Shown here: positions 46,875-58,985 of the stretch, in pieces
Layout of the letters: the number at the start of each line of letters is the position of its first letter
Position numbering within the stretch: the first letter of the stretch is position 1
Assembly: GCF_014851395.1 (NCBI RefSeq)
Contig: NW_024040596.1
Coordinates: 5,544,777-5,608,776, forward strand
DNA from: Micropterus salmoides
Taxonomy: Eukaryota; Chordata; Actinopteri; Centrarchiformes; Centrarchidae
Reading direction: 5' to 3'
Length of the DNA: 64,000 nt
Program-made: the position numbers and the translations under genes
Notes under the pieces: generated by a model
The model's input: only the letters and a program-made list of their open reading frames with translations
Database searches by the model: none
Told to the model about the DNA's origin: nothing

Positions 46875-47249
46875 AGTATAACTTGTACACTTGGGTGATG
46901 TTTATGATTGTAAAGCAGCTGTCTGGTTGTTGGTCTGTTGATGTTGTTGGTCTGATGTTTGCTGTATGACACACTATGAATTTTCCCGAAAAGACCAATA
47001 AATATCTATCACCTATAAACGTGCACAGCTGATCCCATTATCGGGGGGAGGGGGGGCGCCTCCGCCACCGTGCAAAAGTACTTCTTACATGACACATTGA
47101 TGAATCGTTGAAATAATCGATAGAAGCTTTGAATACTAAAATCATTGTTAGCTGCAGTCCTAATACTCTCACTCGCTGTCTCAGCCGTTGGTGAGAAGAT
47201 ATCATATTACTGTACACTGTGTATTGCTTGTTTTGTCTCATTTCTTAGG

Positions 47250-47320
47250 CAAAGCACTTCCTTTTGTATAGCACATTTCAACAGGGAGGCATCTCAAAGC
47301 ACTTTACATAAAACAAAAGC
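47250..47320. repeat. Short teleost dispersed repeat fragment
   Basis: TTTTGTATAGCACATTTCAA followed by CTCAAAGCACTTTACATAAA is a motif pair I recall from a widespread fish repeat. Only about 70 bases are present. Confidence 0.4.
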
Positions 47321-47444
47321 AACAATATGCAATATCATGAGACATTTGATAAGAAATTTCTTACTTCTCCTCATCTTCTTGGTTTCTCCATATGACTCTC
47401 CAGTAGTCTGTACCTCTCTTTCCTGAGAGCTGTAGTCAGATGTT

Positions 47445-47792
47445 GGTGATGTTGTCATGGAGGAGTGGAAGAGGACTGTGGTGAACTCCATGCCCAAGAG
47501 GGGTTCAGGCAGTGCTGGAAAATAATAGTGGCCACACAAAATATTGACACTTTGGGCCCAATTTGGACATTTTCGCTTAGGGGTGTTCTCATTTTTGTTG
47601 CCAGTGGTTTAGTTATTAATGGCTGTGTGATGTGTTATTTTGAGGTGACAGCAAATTTACGCAGTTATACAAGCTGTACACTCACTACTTTACACTGTAG
47701 CAAAGTGTCATTTCTTCAGTGTTGTCACATGAAAAGATATAATCAAATATTTACAAAAATGTGAGGGGTGTACTCACTTTTGTGGGATACTG
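47445..47792 (+). pseudogene. Tc1-like element 3' end with transposase C-terminus
   Basis: ATGGAGGAGTGGAAGAGGAC onward translates as MEEWKRTVVNSMPKRGSG, a typical Tc1 transposase C-terminus. It is followed by the known 3' region (ATTGACACTTTGGGCCCAAT, then TTTTGTTGCCAGTGGTTTAG) and an end GGGGTGTACTCACTTTTGTG then GGATACTG before TA at 47793. The 5' part is missing. The 99-codon frame at 47465-47764 is in a different frame and is only a shadow. Confidence 0.65.
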
Positions 47793-47927
47793 TAGAACAT
47801 TTTTTGTAAATTCAATTAAATATGGCATTTCCACTGTTACTCTGGATATTTCTCTGCATAATAAAGGTGTGGTAAGCTATTCTGGAGAAATCTAACACCA
47901 TGACAAATACCATGATTGAGTGAACTA

Positions 47928-48282
47928 TGAGGGGGGGAAATAACAAATATTAATTGATAAAAAAGGAGGTGATGAAAATGGATTTGAAATGAAAAATAGT
48001 GATAAATATTCAGGTAATTTGATTAATTTTAAGTCGATTTGATTAAAACAGTAGTGATAGAATGAAAACATAACCATTTTTATTTCATCATTCACAACCC
48101 AAAATTAGCATTCATCAGGGTTGAAGTAACAAAAAGTAAGTAATCAACTTAAAATTAATCAAATCACTTAAATATTTATCACTCTATTTTTCATTTCACA
48201 TCCATTTTAACCCCTTTATTTTTCAATTCACATGCGTTTTTATAAACTCCACTTTTATCAGTTGATACACTTTCCCCCCTCA
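47928..48282. mobile_element. Foldback MITE with TGAGGGGGG ends and TA flanks
   Basis: TATGAGGGGGGGAAA at the left and TTTCCCCCCTCATA at the right frame 355 bases with TA on both sides (47926-47927, 48283-48284). Inside, about 47976-48040 and 48147-48210 are inverted arms (GAAATGAAAAATAG, TTTGATTAATTTTAAG). Such elements are moved in trans by Tc1/mariner-type transposases; the assignment is inference. Confidence 0.65.
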
Positions 48283-48299
48283 TAAACAACGACACAGCA

Positions 48300-48730
48300 G
48301 GTAATGTTGTGGGTTACCAAACTGATTCCACGTGCTGCTGCAAAGCTAACATGAGAGGACGTGACGGGCTCAGAGCAGTACAGCAGCTCCAGACAGTGAC
48401 ACTCACAACTCTCCTGCTGCTACAGCTAATGTCTCAACTACAGCATGTCTTGGCGAACTATAAAGTAAGTTGTATAACCGTGGGCAAATCATTTAACGTT
48501 ACCTGACTGGCACACATATCACGGCTGGCACTGCTGGATTGTGTTGTGTGTTAATGCAAATTTCTTCCCTGCAAAACCGGCACCTGTGGAAGAACGAACC
48601 GCAGTAAAGGTAGTTTCAAATTTGATATTAGTTTTACATTGGACATTCGATAGATGTTATATTCCATCGTAATTGTAAACAACGTTTCTCTATCGTCAAA
48701 CGATAGATATGGTCATATTGCACAGCCCTA
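48300..48730. mobile_element. Partial hAT-type element, right end
   Basis: Ends TATGGTCATATTGCACAGCC then CTA at 48730, with GTTTCTCTATCGTCAAACGA just inside, a right terminus typical of teleost hAT elements. The left border is not visible. The 65-codon frame 48309-48506 within it is not recognised. Confidence 0.45.
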
Positions 48731-51700
48731 CTCTAGAGCTTCTTCAACCTGCTGCACTCAACTATTTCGGTAGGAAATCTATGTCGGTGTATCTCTGTGT
48801 GTGAACTGCGTTTGGACGGAATGGAATGGTTTCTGTCACCTGTATAAGTTAAATCAATGGCTAAAATGAAAAACTGAATGGACCTGCATGTCGAGCAACA
48901 CGATTACAAAGCAGGGGACGAGCAGACAGAGTGAATCTTAGTATGCTTGGTGATGTAAATAAAGTTAAAATAAACTTTGACTGGATAGTTAATTAGATAA
49001 CAAAAGTAGTTTGTAGGTGAAATAATCTTAGACCGTTGCTGAACATACACAGTAAACAGTGGCATATTTTATCAGCGTCATACCCCTAAAATCCACAACA
49101 TTGGTTGCCAGAGTGTAGCATTCATAAGAGATCTCTTGAAAGCACAATGCAAAAACACTAGAAAAGATGTTGCCTGAATGGATATTGTAGATAGCTGCAT
49201 ATCATTTGAGTCAAAGTTTATAAAAAAGGTAACAAGATTTTTTTTCAGATTAGATGAAATGTCCATATTTTAATCTGGTATTTCTACCAGTACCCTGTGC
49301 TTCCGTACTCAGAGCCTTCAGAAACACTCTCAGAGCTGAGAGATCGATGCAGTCATGTCTTCAGGTTCCTGATGTGTAATGCACCACAGGTTATTACAGA
49401 ATATCAGTGATCAATGGGGGATTTGGTGATACCTTGGTTGCCTTAGCTGGCTAATGTATGGCTCAAGAATACACTCTGTCAGTGTCTGTTTATGGGGAAA
49501 CTTATAATTTACTCCTGAGTATGTAATCATTTCCACCAACTGACCTTGCACGTTGTTTTTAGAGTATTATTCAGCGCCCGACTCCTTTTAGAATTAGCGC
49601 TGCACATGCCAGCGGACGTATGCGTGTACGTGAACTTCGATGTGCACGTGAAACGAGACATTTTGTTGGAACTTCGCTCTTGTTGACAGGAACGTGGGAT
49701 GATCACGCCACATCAGCATGTCATCAACCCACAAGCGGCATGTTTGTCCCATGTGGCAAAAAGAAGTGCTAATGCAGCAGTGATGTCACAGATTTGGTTG
49801 CCAAGACCAGGAGCCTTAGCCCGGTAATAGCACGTTTCGTTGCTTGCAGCAGTGACACAAGTGACTGCATAAACACACAGAGTCAGACATATACAGTATC
49901 TCATTTTTAATGCTATTTTATGTGTCTGTGCAACCTATTTGTGGTTAATATTTTGAGGTCCGCTGTCTGAATGGGTCAACACAAGTCATCTGGCCCTTCT
50001 TCAGAGCCCCTATCCAGACCTTGAGAGTGTTGAATGAGTCCACAGAGAGAGAGAAAGAAACATGTAGAGGTAGAGAGAGGTATAGGTATAGCTTGTACTG
50101 AGAGAAGTAAAACGGAAACTTAACTTTTGTTTGATGGACTGCAGTTCCATGGTTTGGAAATTAAGTGTTAGAACTGTGCTGCAGCCTGAATTCTCTGCTT
50201 ACAGTGACAACCAGAGATTAACCTGTGACAGCTGTCTCATATGAATGATACCAATGCGGGTTGAATGCACTAGCATGTCCACACACACACACACACACAG
50301 GCACATTTACATAAACTAACTAAAAAGCAATTTAGCAAGCAACAAAAACAATCCTGTAAGCACTTAGCCTTCCATTAAACTCAGTATTCCTCACTTGTAA
50401 ACAAACTGGCATTGCAGAAACAGATTTACTAATCACATTAATTACAATTTAGACAAATACCCCATAATAAGCAGGACTAGTTCTTGAAAGTCTGGGACCT
50501 TTCTTACTGGTGTGTACCTGGGCCTTTTGAATAGGTATTAGGTGGGTGACATGTAGAGATACTGTATATTTTCTATGTGTATTTTATTGTTTCTCTTCTT
50601 TAGTAAATAACAGTTATAACACTTATAGGTTTAGCTCACTCTTAGCAGTAGCTATTGTTGTTTAAATGTCAATAACATTAAAATGCATTAAAATTTTTAT
50701 CTAATAATTCCAATGCTATGGACAAATGGCAGGCTTTAAATATTTAAATATATCTTTTCAAATACCATTTGCACTTTTTCACATTGTGAAAATTTCCACA
50801 ATGTATTGCCAAAGCCAAGCCATTAAGACTGGACATTTGTAGGTCAGGTACACACTGGTCACTGTGTCCTTTCATAGTCAAAATCATTGGAGTGAACTGC
50901 TGAATCAAATTTGATTAGAAAAATTCAGAGCTTGGTACAGCCCTAATAATAACTAAATGTTTAAATGCATGCCAAAAAAAGGACAACCGCATTTTATTGC
51001 AATAATTACAGTACAATGGTCTATTAACACATTCATGTGATGTGTTAAAATTGATTAACTGGGTGCCAAGTGCAACAGTAACACTTCCCGTGTGTGTGTT
51101 TGTCCTATGCTGAGTCCATTTCAACACAGAACAGCTGCAGCCTGCGTTGGTCACCTGAAAGACACCAATGTCTTTGTTTCACAGAGAAGTTTGGGATCAA
51201 ACTTGAATGTGCGTCAATCAGAGTGAATGACTCACTGGAAAAAAAATTTAAATTAGGAGAAGAGAGGTGAATGAAGACGGTGAGGACAGATTTGCGTGCA
51301 TATTAATCAGGATGACTAAGTTGTGCACAGGAGGAGGTACTGTAAGGGGAACAGAAGTCAGCACCTTTCAGAGTCACTTCCACACTTACATGTGAATGTG
51401 GGTTTGGGCATCTGTTTGTATACGTGAATGCACATGTGATATTAGGAGAGGGAGAGAGAATAAACGACTTAATACATGAGGGCTGTGTGTGTCTGTGTGT
51501 TTGCTTGGCATGTCTGTCCATCCATCCCGCCGTATAGCCTAAACTAAGCTCTTTTCTCCCCAAGCCAAAACAGCTTTCTCCCACTCTGCACAAATTAGCA
51601 GCAGCCCACGCTCCACTCACACATAACTGTCAGAGTACAGACACTGCAGGGAGTGAGGAGGAGTAAGGGGAAGGTGAGAGAAGTGATGAGCAGCGGGGAG

Positions 51701-52573
51701 GGGGGGGGGGCAAATTGGGAGAAGAGAATGGGAAAATAGAGGAGAAGAGTGAGAGAAGGCCCAGAAGTGATAATGTAAGAGGTTTTTTAGCTCACAGAAG
51801 GGCTTTGTTATGGTTCCTTTCATCAGGGCCTGGTATGTACCGTTGGTTATTGTCAAGAAACGTGACAGTTGTCTTTTATAGTTTTTTTTTTTTTTAGTCT
51901 TAATGCTTTGTGCACATGTCCATTTTCTCTCTGCACAGCACTGATATCAAGACTTAGCACAATGTGAGGCTGCGAGCAAGTTGAGAGAAAAGGATGGAGA
52001 GCTGTTCACACAGGAAGCGGCAGACCTGTTGGCTGGCTTCTGTTTTCTGACTGAACAGCTTGTCTTTATTTAGAGTTGTCAATTATCTATGAGCACTTAA
52101 GAACCGGAGAGAGGTGGAGAGAGAGAGAGAGAGAGAGAAGAGTAGGTAAAATAAATGCAATGAATGGAGGTGGGTGGGGGGTGAGGTGGAGACGGTAAAA
52201 GATATTGAAAGAGAGAGACATGGGAGGAGAAGAGCAATTTCGGGAGAAGAGGGCCAGGATGAGTAGAAGAAGAGGGATGAGGAAAGGCACATTATGCAAA
52301 TATCAGCAGGCTCATTACCATTTCAAAACTCTGGAAAGGAAATCACGGAAAGTGGAGGGAAACTTATTTTTGGACTACGCCAAATTCATTCTCACTCTCT
52401 GTATCTCCAGTTCTCTTCTCTCTCTCTCTCACTCACACACCACCACGCCTCCCTCGTGCTGTTGCACTCAACTCCAGTCTCCTCTCTCATTTCTCACTGT
52501 GCGATTTCTATTTCTGTGCCGTCTTGGCCTCTGATATTTCACATGTTCAGTCTGCATCTTAAGCTGGACAATA
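48731..52573. other. No gene; purine-rich and simple tracts
   Basis: Contains a CA tract at about 50281-50299, a G-run at about 51700-51710, GA tracts at about 52107-52138 and a CT tract at about 52408-52430. The frames in 51303-52614 follow these biased tracts on both strands and are not credible genes. Confidence 0.5.
51690..51711 (+). repeat. G-run (possible G-quadruplex)
   Basis: GCAGCGGGGAGGGGGGGGGG, inside a 400-base purine-rich stretch (51640-51780). Confidence 0.6.
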
Positions 52574-52909
52574 CACTCAGTGGCCACTTTATTAGGTACA
52601 CCTTTCTAGGGTAGGATTCCCCTTTGGCCCCCAGAACAGCTTGAAATGTTTGTTGCATGGATTCAACGAGGTGCTGGAAACATTCCTCACAGATTCTGCT
52701 CTATGATGACATACTAGCTTCACGAATCATAGATGTAGTAGCTGCACAGTCATGCAATGAATCCCAAATGTGCTCAGTTGGACCATCCACATGGTGAATA
52801 ACAATACTCAGTAGGATGTGACACGATGGCAACACTGCTCCATTGTTATTAAGAGGCCAAATATTTGGCAAGAAGATATTTCCCACATAAATACATAATC
52901 ACCAACATC
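52574..52909 (-). pseudogene. Tc1-like element end with transposase C-terminus, cut by hAT
   Basis: Starts after TA with CACTCAGTGGCCACTTTATT, the terminus of the family also found at 61719-62729. The minus strand reads ...GPTEHIWDSLHDCAATTS..., the counterpart of the DLNPIEHLW region, so the transposase runs right to left. The remnant stops at 52909 where a TAGGGCTGCACG hAT terminus begins, and I could not find it resuming. Confidence 0.65.
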
Positions 52910-53880
52910 TAGGGCTGCACGATTTGGAAAAAAAGTCATGTTGCGATTATTGTGGACAATATTGCGATTTGCGATTCGATTAGAATGGAATAAATGGTAC
53001 TATGAGTCTACTTGCTTGATTATCAAGGAAAGGCACATAATACTGACATTTTGAAATGTGTTTTTCTCAACTTGAAAAAGTTAAACAATATTTATAACAG
53101 TAGCTTTAGTAAAACAGATGTAAAACAGAACAAGGGGTGCATGTTGCTCTCAGGAGGAGACGGCTAAAAGGTTCAAATATTGGCACACTGGCATCCTGGA
53201 TCTAAATCTACATCTGTCCACAGCAGAGGCTCTATCACAACCTGGAGGAGGACCTAGTGTAAATGAGTGTATTTGTATAATATTATAACGTTAAATAAAG
53301 AGTATAATGTTCAGTTACTTGTATACTGTTAGTTTAATCTTAATATATTAATTACTATATTCAGTATAATTTCATATAATACTATACTATTTTACCACTA
53401 GTTGAATATGAAATCCAATTACAGCTGTTTCATTTCTGTGGGTTGTTTTTATTTATTTAATCCTTGGGCACAGTAGAAATTATGAGAACAGAAGAGGAGC
53501 AGATTCAAGTAGTAAATAAACATTAAAATAAGGTGGAAAATGACCTAGATTACCTACCGTCAATCCAATTAGTATGTACACCAGTTACACTGTAACACTG
53601 AACTTTGACCATGGCGTGTCCGCGAGATCTCCAAGCAGTCTGCTGCGCTTGTGCTTTGCTCGACACAGCAACAAACCATCGCGGCGTGACGCAAGCCATT
53701 GAAAATAATGGGTTTCATGTCACAGCAGTGCAGTAGTCGCGATCTGTCTAAAAGGCCTATTAATGAGAGCTCAACAGTCCGGGGAGCGGGTGTGTAGCGG
53801 TTATGACTCTCGGAACCGTGACACGAGACCGTGGACCGTCGCAGTTTCACCAAACGCCAAAATCTGTGAAAATAGGGACC
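52910..53880 (+). mobile_element. Probable hAT-type element starting TAGGGCTGCACGATTT
   Basis: TAGGGCTGCACGATTTGG, GTTGCGATTATTGTGGACAA and GCGATTTGCGATTCGATTAG make a characteristic teleost hAT left end. No right terminus or duplication of CCAACATC was found, so the end coordinate is only where the unusual composition (a CpG-bearing patch at 53600-53850) fades. Confidence 0.4.
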
Positions 53881-56800
53881 AAGTTTTAAAAAACACTGAA
53901 ATTATACTTTAATCAATTCTATCTCCCCCTTGCTTTAAATCTTATTTTTCTTTGGTGAATCCAATGTGCGTTTGTAGATAACATGTAATACATGAAGAGA
54001 AGAGAGTGGAAAAGCAAAGTGAAAGGGCACATGATTAGTGTTGACAAGCCAGAGATGGAGAGTGGGGTGTGTTCCAGAGGACACCCCGTCTGTAGGTCAC
54101 CATGACCGCGCGAAGACACTTGTCTGCCTGCCAGACCCCTGCTGCCTCCCTCCCTACTATCTGGAACATTGGGCTTTTGCAGTCGTGTGTGACTGAATGC
54201 TTGAACTTAAGTCTGATTTTGTAAATGTGCTTGTGTTTGCTCTGTGAAGGAACATGCTCTACCTAAAGATTTCAGGAGTTTGGCAGGCCGACCATTTGGA
54301 CAACCTCATTTTCATGTGCTTGTCATCTGCTTGTCTTCTCTGTTTTCTCTTCACAGTCTCTCTCAACCCCACTATTTTCTGCTTTTACTGCAGTTGATGC
54401 TCAAAATATCTAATGGGGAAGAAACATTAAGTTATTTTAAGACTTGTCAACAAATAATCTAACTTATTCACATCACTTATTCAGCTAATAAAGCTGTGAC
54501 ATGTTCTCCTATGCCAACATACACGAAGGGTAAGTATAAAGCATGAAGCATTAATTATCATGACAGAATCAAATCAGATTGTGTTCAAGATTCAAAAGAT
54601 CGTAACCTTGTGGTGAATTTTAGTTCTACACCCCAACAGTGACAGACGCAGTCAGCACCTGCTTGACTTGCCACTTTTGCTAATGCAAGACAACCTGTTT
54701 TGTATACATTTGCTCACCAGGGAGCCCACACGGCCCTTAGGCCCTGGTGCCAGTTCCCCAGATGGGCCCCCACAGCCCCCTACCACCCCTACACACTCCC
54801 TGACCTGGCATGGATTCCCTTGCCTGGTGCCAGTTTGGTGTAGGCAGGAGGAGGTGGGCAGCTGCTTCTTTTCTGCTCAGACACCATCAGACACACACAC
54901 ACACACATATACACACACTGAAACCATGTCAAAGTCTTTGCCCATGGGATGTTTCCAAATGGTTATCTTGAACTTCTGATGAACTGAAATATAACCTCCT
55001 ATACGTTGCTTCATCTCATCTCCATGAGTGAGTCTTTTCATTTCTCTTGCACCTAACAGTTTCAGAATAATGGACCTCCATTTGGGTCATAAATGGCAGC
55101 TGAATATCCTCCGGTTCACAGCACAAAGCAAATCTAAAGCTATGAGCTAAGAGCAGAGGTGAAATCAGATTTGATCCTGAGAGAAAGATTGGAGTTATAA
55201 AGGGAATACAAGACAGTGTACCAGTGCCTAATTTTATCTACAGACATTGCCTGAGGTTGTGGCCTTCATGTCAACCCCCTTTAAAGAGAGACACACTCAT
55301 TCACATGCACACACTTCACATCCAGGTCTAAGAAAGTATGGCAGGGAGCTCAGAGCCAGACTTGTTTTTGTCTTGCAGCAGAACAGGCGATGCCTTAACC
55401 TACTTTGTCTGCATCAGGGCCATTATCCTGACAGCTACAGCAGGTTGGGCTGTGTGTGTGTGTGAAAGAGGATGTTGTTGAAAAAAGATTTTACCATGTT
55501 ACCATGTCATGAATTTTGCATTTGGCCTGGTGTGTTTTGCCATTAAGGCTGGCTGGTTAGGTTAAATCTGGAAAGTGAAGTTGCGTTTGTCAATGTATGT
55601 TTTCAGACTTATTTAAAATTGATTATTATCGTTTGCTGTCAAACAGCACAGACAGATCTTTTTATCATCAGTCTGACTTTGTCTTTGTGTATCCAACTAT
55701 CAAAGCTTTAGTGATCATTATTATTCCCATGCAGGACTATGCACTCCTGTCTCACAACTATGTGCCAACAATGCTGCATCTCTTCTGTGGCGCAGTTTAT
55801 CATTCGCCAGTTATATAAAATTGGATGGTGCAACATCGCTAATCCGATAGGTTCCTCCATTTTTGGACCCTCCTGGTCTCAGATCACTACTGTCCAGACG
55901 CTTTGCAAATTCCTAACTCACCAAGTTGAATTCTACTGGCAGGCTCTGCGTGGATGAACTTCCCCTCAGCAAGAGATTCAACTGATAGGCGCGGATCTTT
56001 ATTCAGCATTTCAGTCAGAAAAGTTAAAATGTCCATTTTATATCGGATGATGAAGTACTACTATTCTGTGAAACCGAAATGAAAACAAATGCTGTAACCA
56101 ACAAGTTGTCATGAAATGTGAAATTAGCTGTAGAGACAAAACCATTTTTGTACCAGGCTTTAAACATGTTTATTTCTGCTGTAAAGTTTGCCATTTTAAC
56201 ATGGAGGTTTAAGGGGATTGACCTGCTTTTGAAACCAGCTTCAAGTGGCCATTCATTGAATATGTGTGTTGGCTTAATTTTTCAGCCCCGTAGGTTTTTG
56301 CTTGATTTTGACTTTTTGATGTGTGTCTGTGGTTTCCGTTACCTTCCCCTTGTGCAGTTTAAGGAAGAGCTCACTAGCTGACATATCAGGATCTGCTGTG
56401 GCACACCAACAGGTGATAATAGCAGCATCGTAGTTGTCTGAATTGTTTTTCTGCTGCTATGCTCAGTAATAAGTCATATTATCATTGTCATTAGACCTTG
56501 AGTGGGGTGCCACATATCAGATGCTGTGGTTTCTGTAATGTTCAGTTAGATATTTAAAGCTAGGTATCCCTAAGTTGTACAATTTGTGAATTTGCAGTGT
56601 GTCTGTTTATAGTATGTGCAGATGGACAGATGGATATTATGTACATTTTGACTACGGCTATGCTTTACCCTTTCACTTCCTCTTAAACTCACTTGTTAAT
56701 GCAGAGGTGTGTTTTGTAAAGGCTTTTAGCAGGACCTTATGAATCCAGAGGAGTCCTCTGGAAGCTATCTATTATAGATGACCACTCCAGGGTTCAGACC

Positions 56801-58670
56801 TTTGCTTTGCACTCGCAAGGGGTTTTCTAGCTTCTAGCCAGCAACACCACCATGACCAGAGGCTGGCCTTCCCTTGTCCGGGAAGAGGAGTTCATTAAAG
56901 CCTAATGGCTACAGCATGGCTGTCAGTGATAGACTATATTTTACCACAAACTTGTTTAAGAGAAGAAATAGAACATGGCTTGCTGTCTGCAATCTTTCTT
57001 ACCAGTTTTCTAAGTGGGATGAACTTTCAAGAAGTCATAGAGAAGAGACTTATATAAAATAAATTCAAGAATAGACTCTCGTCTTCAGTTACTGTTAAAC
57101 ACAATAAACAAGCAGATTTACACCTTACATTCCTTGATCTTTTTCATTTATGGCTTATGCCTGAAACTCATTTTTCTTTTTGATGTGTCTGTCCATTTAT
57201 AGCTGTAACTTTTTTTACTGTCTTCGCTACCTCCTATTTCTGTTTACATCCCTAATAAATATTGATTAGGCCAATTTTAGGCAGGTTGCTATAATCTGCA
57301 CTGTACATTAAGAGTTTGAGTCTAGTTTTAATGCACAGGGGCATTCCTGTGACCCGTGTGATTTAAAGTGCACAGGGAGCAGTGTAGTAAGTTGAGTTCA
57401 GTTTGGCATCGCAGACAGCTAATGGCTCTGTCTGCTGCGAACTCGGTGCAGACTGGGAAGGCATTACCATTGAGATGGAAGGAGAGGGCGTAAAATATGA
57501 ATGAACGGAGCTCCCCACTGCAGCCAAGAGCTCAGAACATCTCTTTGTCTTGCCTTGTCTGGCTTTTAGGAAGCTGTTTTGAAGCCGTGATGTTTTGAGA
57601 TCTTCCTCATTTAGGAGTTGATTTATGTGGGTATTTTTGTAGAGCCTGAAGTAAACTTGATCCTTCTTTTGTATGTGTGTGTGTTTGTACAGCAGAACCA
57701 AATAATTCCTAAGCGGGTATACTTAAGCTGCATAACGTTGCATCATTGAAAGCCATGGAAGGAACATTCACACAGCTCATTGGTCAGATGTGTCTGGGGT
57801 CGAGAATGAGACCGTAAACACAGGAAGAAGGTCCTAAAGAGCTTCCTATTTGCCTAAATATCAAGAAGGCAACGTACTTTGTTACTAGTCCAGTTCAGAT
57901 GTTAATTAATTCTCTGGCCAGCTGCTTAAACTGTAGCTTTTCTTTTCCGCTCAAACGAATCATGCCAAGGGGCTTAACGAACTAGAGTACAATTCAAGGG
58001 GACAAAATGGGATAGAAAAGCAAAAAGAAAAAAAAAAAAACTGTATTGCTGCTAAAGAAAATCCTGATCATTTTTTTCTGACTTTCTTCTGATCTGTACT
58101 TTTAGTAATCTCTTACTTTTTTCGCTTGTAATGTCGGCTAATTGGATAATTTTACCTCTTCAGTCCTCCCATTCAAATAAAACACAGTAGAAACAATAAT
58201 TCTTTAGGCAAAGTGCTTAAAATTGGTAGACAACAGCATCCTGTGACAAACGGTCTCTTTTGTTTTACCAGCCAAAGCCTATAACTATTAGATATGTTCA
58301 AGTTATTGCTCCTTCTGTAGATGTAGCATTGCAAAATCTCTACTAGTTGGCAAATAGTTTCACTGTATATATCATCATATCTGACAACTCAGCCCAGCAG
58401 GACAGCAGCTTGGCTTTAAGGATGTTAAACTATACTGTAGCTGCTTCACTACAGTGGAGTTTATTGTCATTCATTGTCATCCAGTCGAGGGAGAGAGGGA
58501 GGGAGACTCACAGGTTTATAACCCAAACAGTTCCTCATTTTGAATGTGCCTGCAACAACTTTGAGCAAATGACATCATGTGTTTTTCTGTTTTTAGGTAT
58601 ATATATAAAGGTTTTCATGTTTGTAAATCTTAATTGGGCCATCTTATACAAAAGCAATAGCATATATAAT
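53881..58670. other. No gene recognised
   Basis: Contains CA-rich tracts at about 54889-54918 and 55289-55312 and a TG tract at about 55449-55464. Frames such as 54668-54979, 56118-56381 and 58347-58679 have no family signature. Confidence 0.5.
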
Positions 58671-58671
58671 T

Positions 58672-58985
58672 TACCGTAAAACTTCAGTTCAAAGCCTATA
58701 CCCTATTAAATGCCTGTCCCTTTTACTGGCCTGGTGTAGCCACACGTTTTGACAAATAAACGCAGGTCTCAATTTAGACGCCTGGTCTTATTTTTTGTAG
58801 AAGTTCTTTGGATGTATAAAAACTCTTAAAGCCCATCAATTATCTGCCTAGCCTATTTGCCATCTTTGATGAGCAAGAGATTTGCAAAACTGTATTAAAG
58901 GCTTGTCTATGTAGCCACCTGTCCCAAACAAAGGCAGGGTGACTCCAGTGATTGAAGCAATTTAAAGCCCGGGCTAATAATCTAA
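58672..58985. mobile_element. Probable MITE (TACCGTAAAACTTCAG end)
   Basis: TTACCGTAAAACTTCAGTTC, CCCTATTAAATGCCTGTCCC, TGTATTAAAGGCTTGTCTAT and GCTAATAATCTAAGATTTAC follow the order of a fish MITE I recall. The right end is degraded and target duplications are not evident. Confidence 0.4.

Larger units (their letters stand above)
45447..47162 (+). mobile_element. hAT element with perfect 8-bp TSD and nested insertions
   Basis: Starts TAGGGCTGAAACGATTCATC and ends GCTGCAGTCCTA. ATACTCTC flanks both sides exactly (45439-45446 and 47163-47170). Near the left end is a degraded transposase exon (45604-45831). A Harbinger-like MITE (46014-46564) and an AAAGGCTCGTG repeat (about 46680-46874) are nested inside. 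Most of the transposase is missing, so this is a decayed, internally deleted hAT copy of 1716 bases. Confidence 0.85.

Noticed and set aside
47465..47764. 99-codon frame
   Set aside because: It is a shifted reading of the Tc1 C-terminus and 3' UTR at 47445-47792.
51303..52614. Several 70-109-codon frames on both strands
   Set aside because: They follow GA/CT-biased DNA, producing S/L- and R/E-rich shadows on opposite strands.
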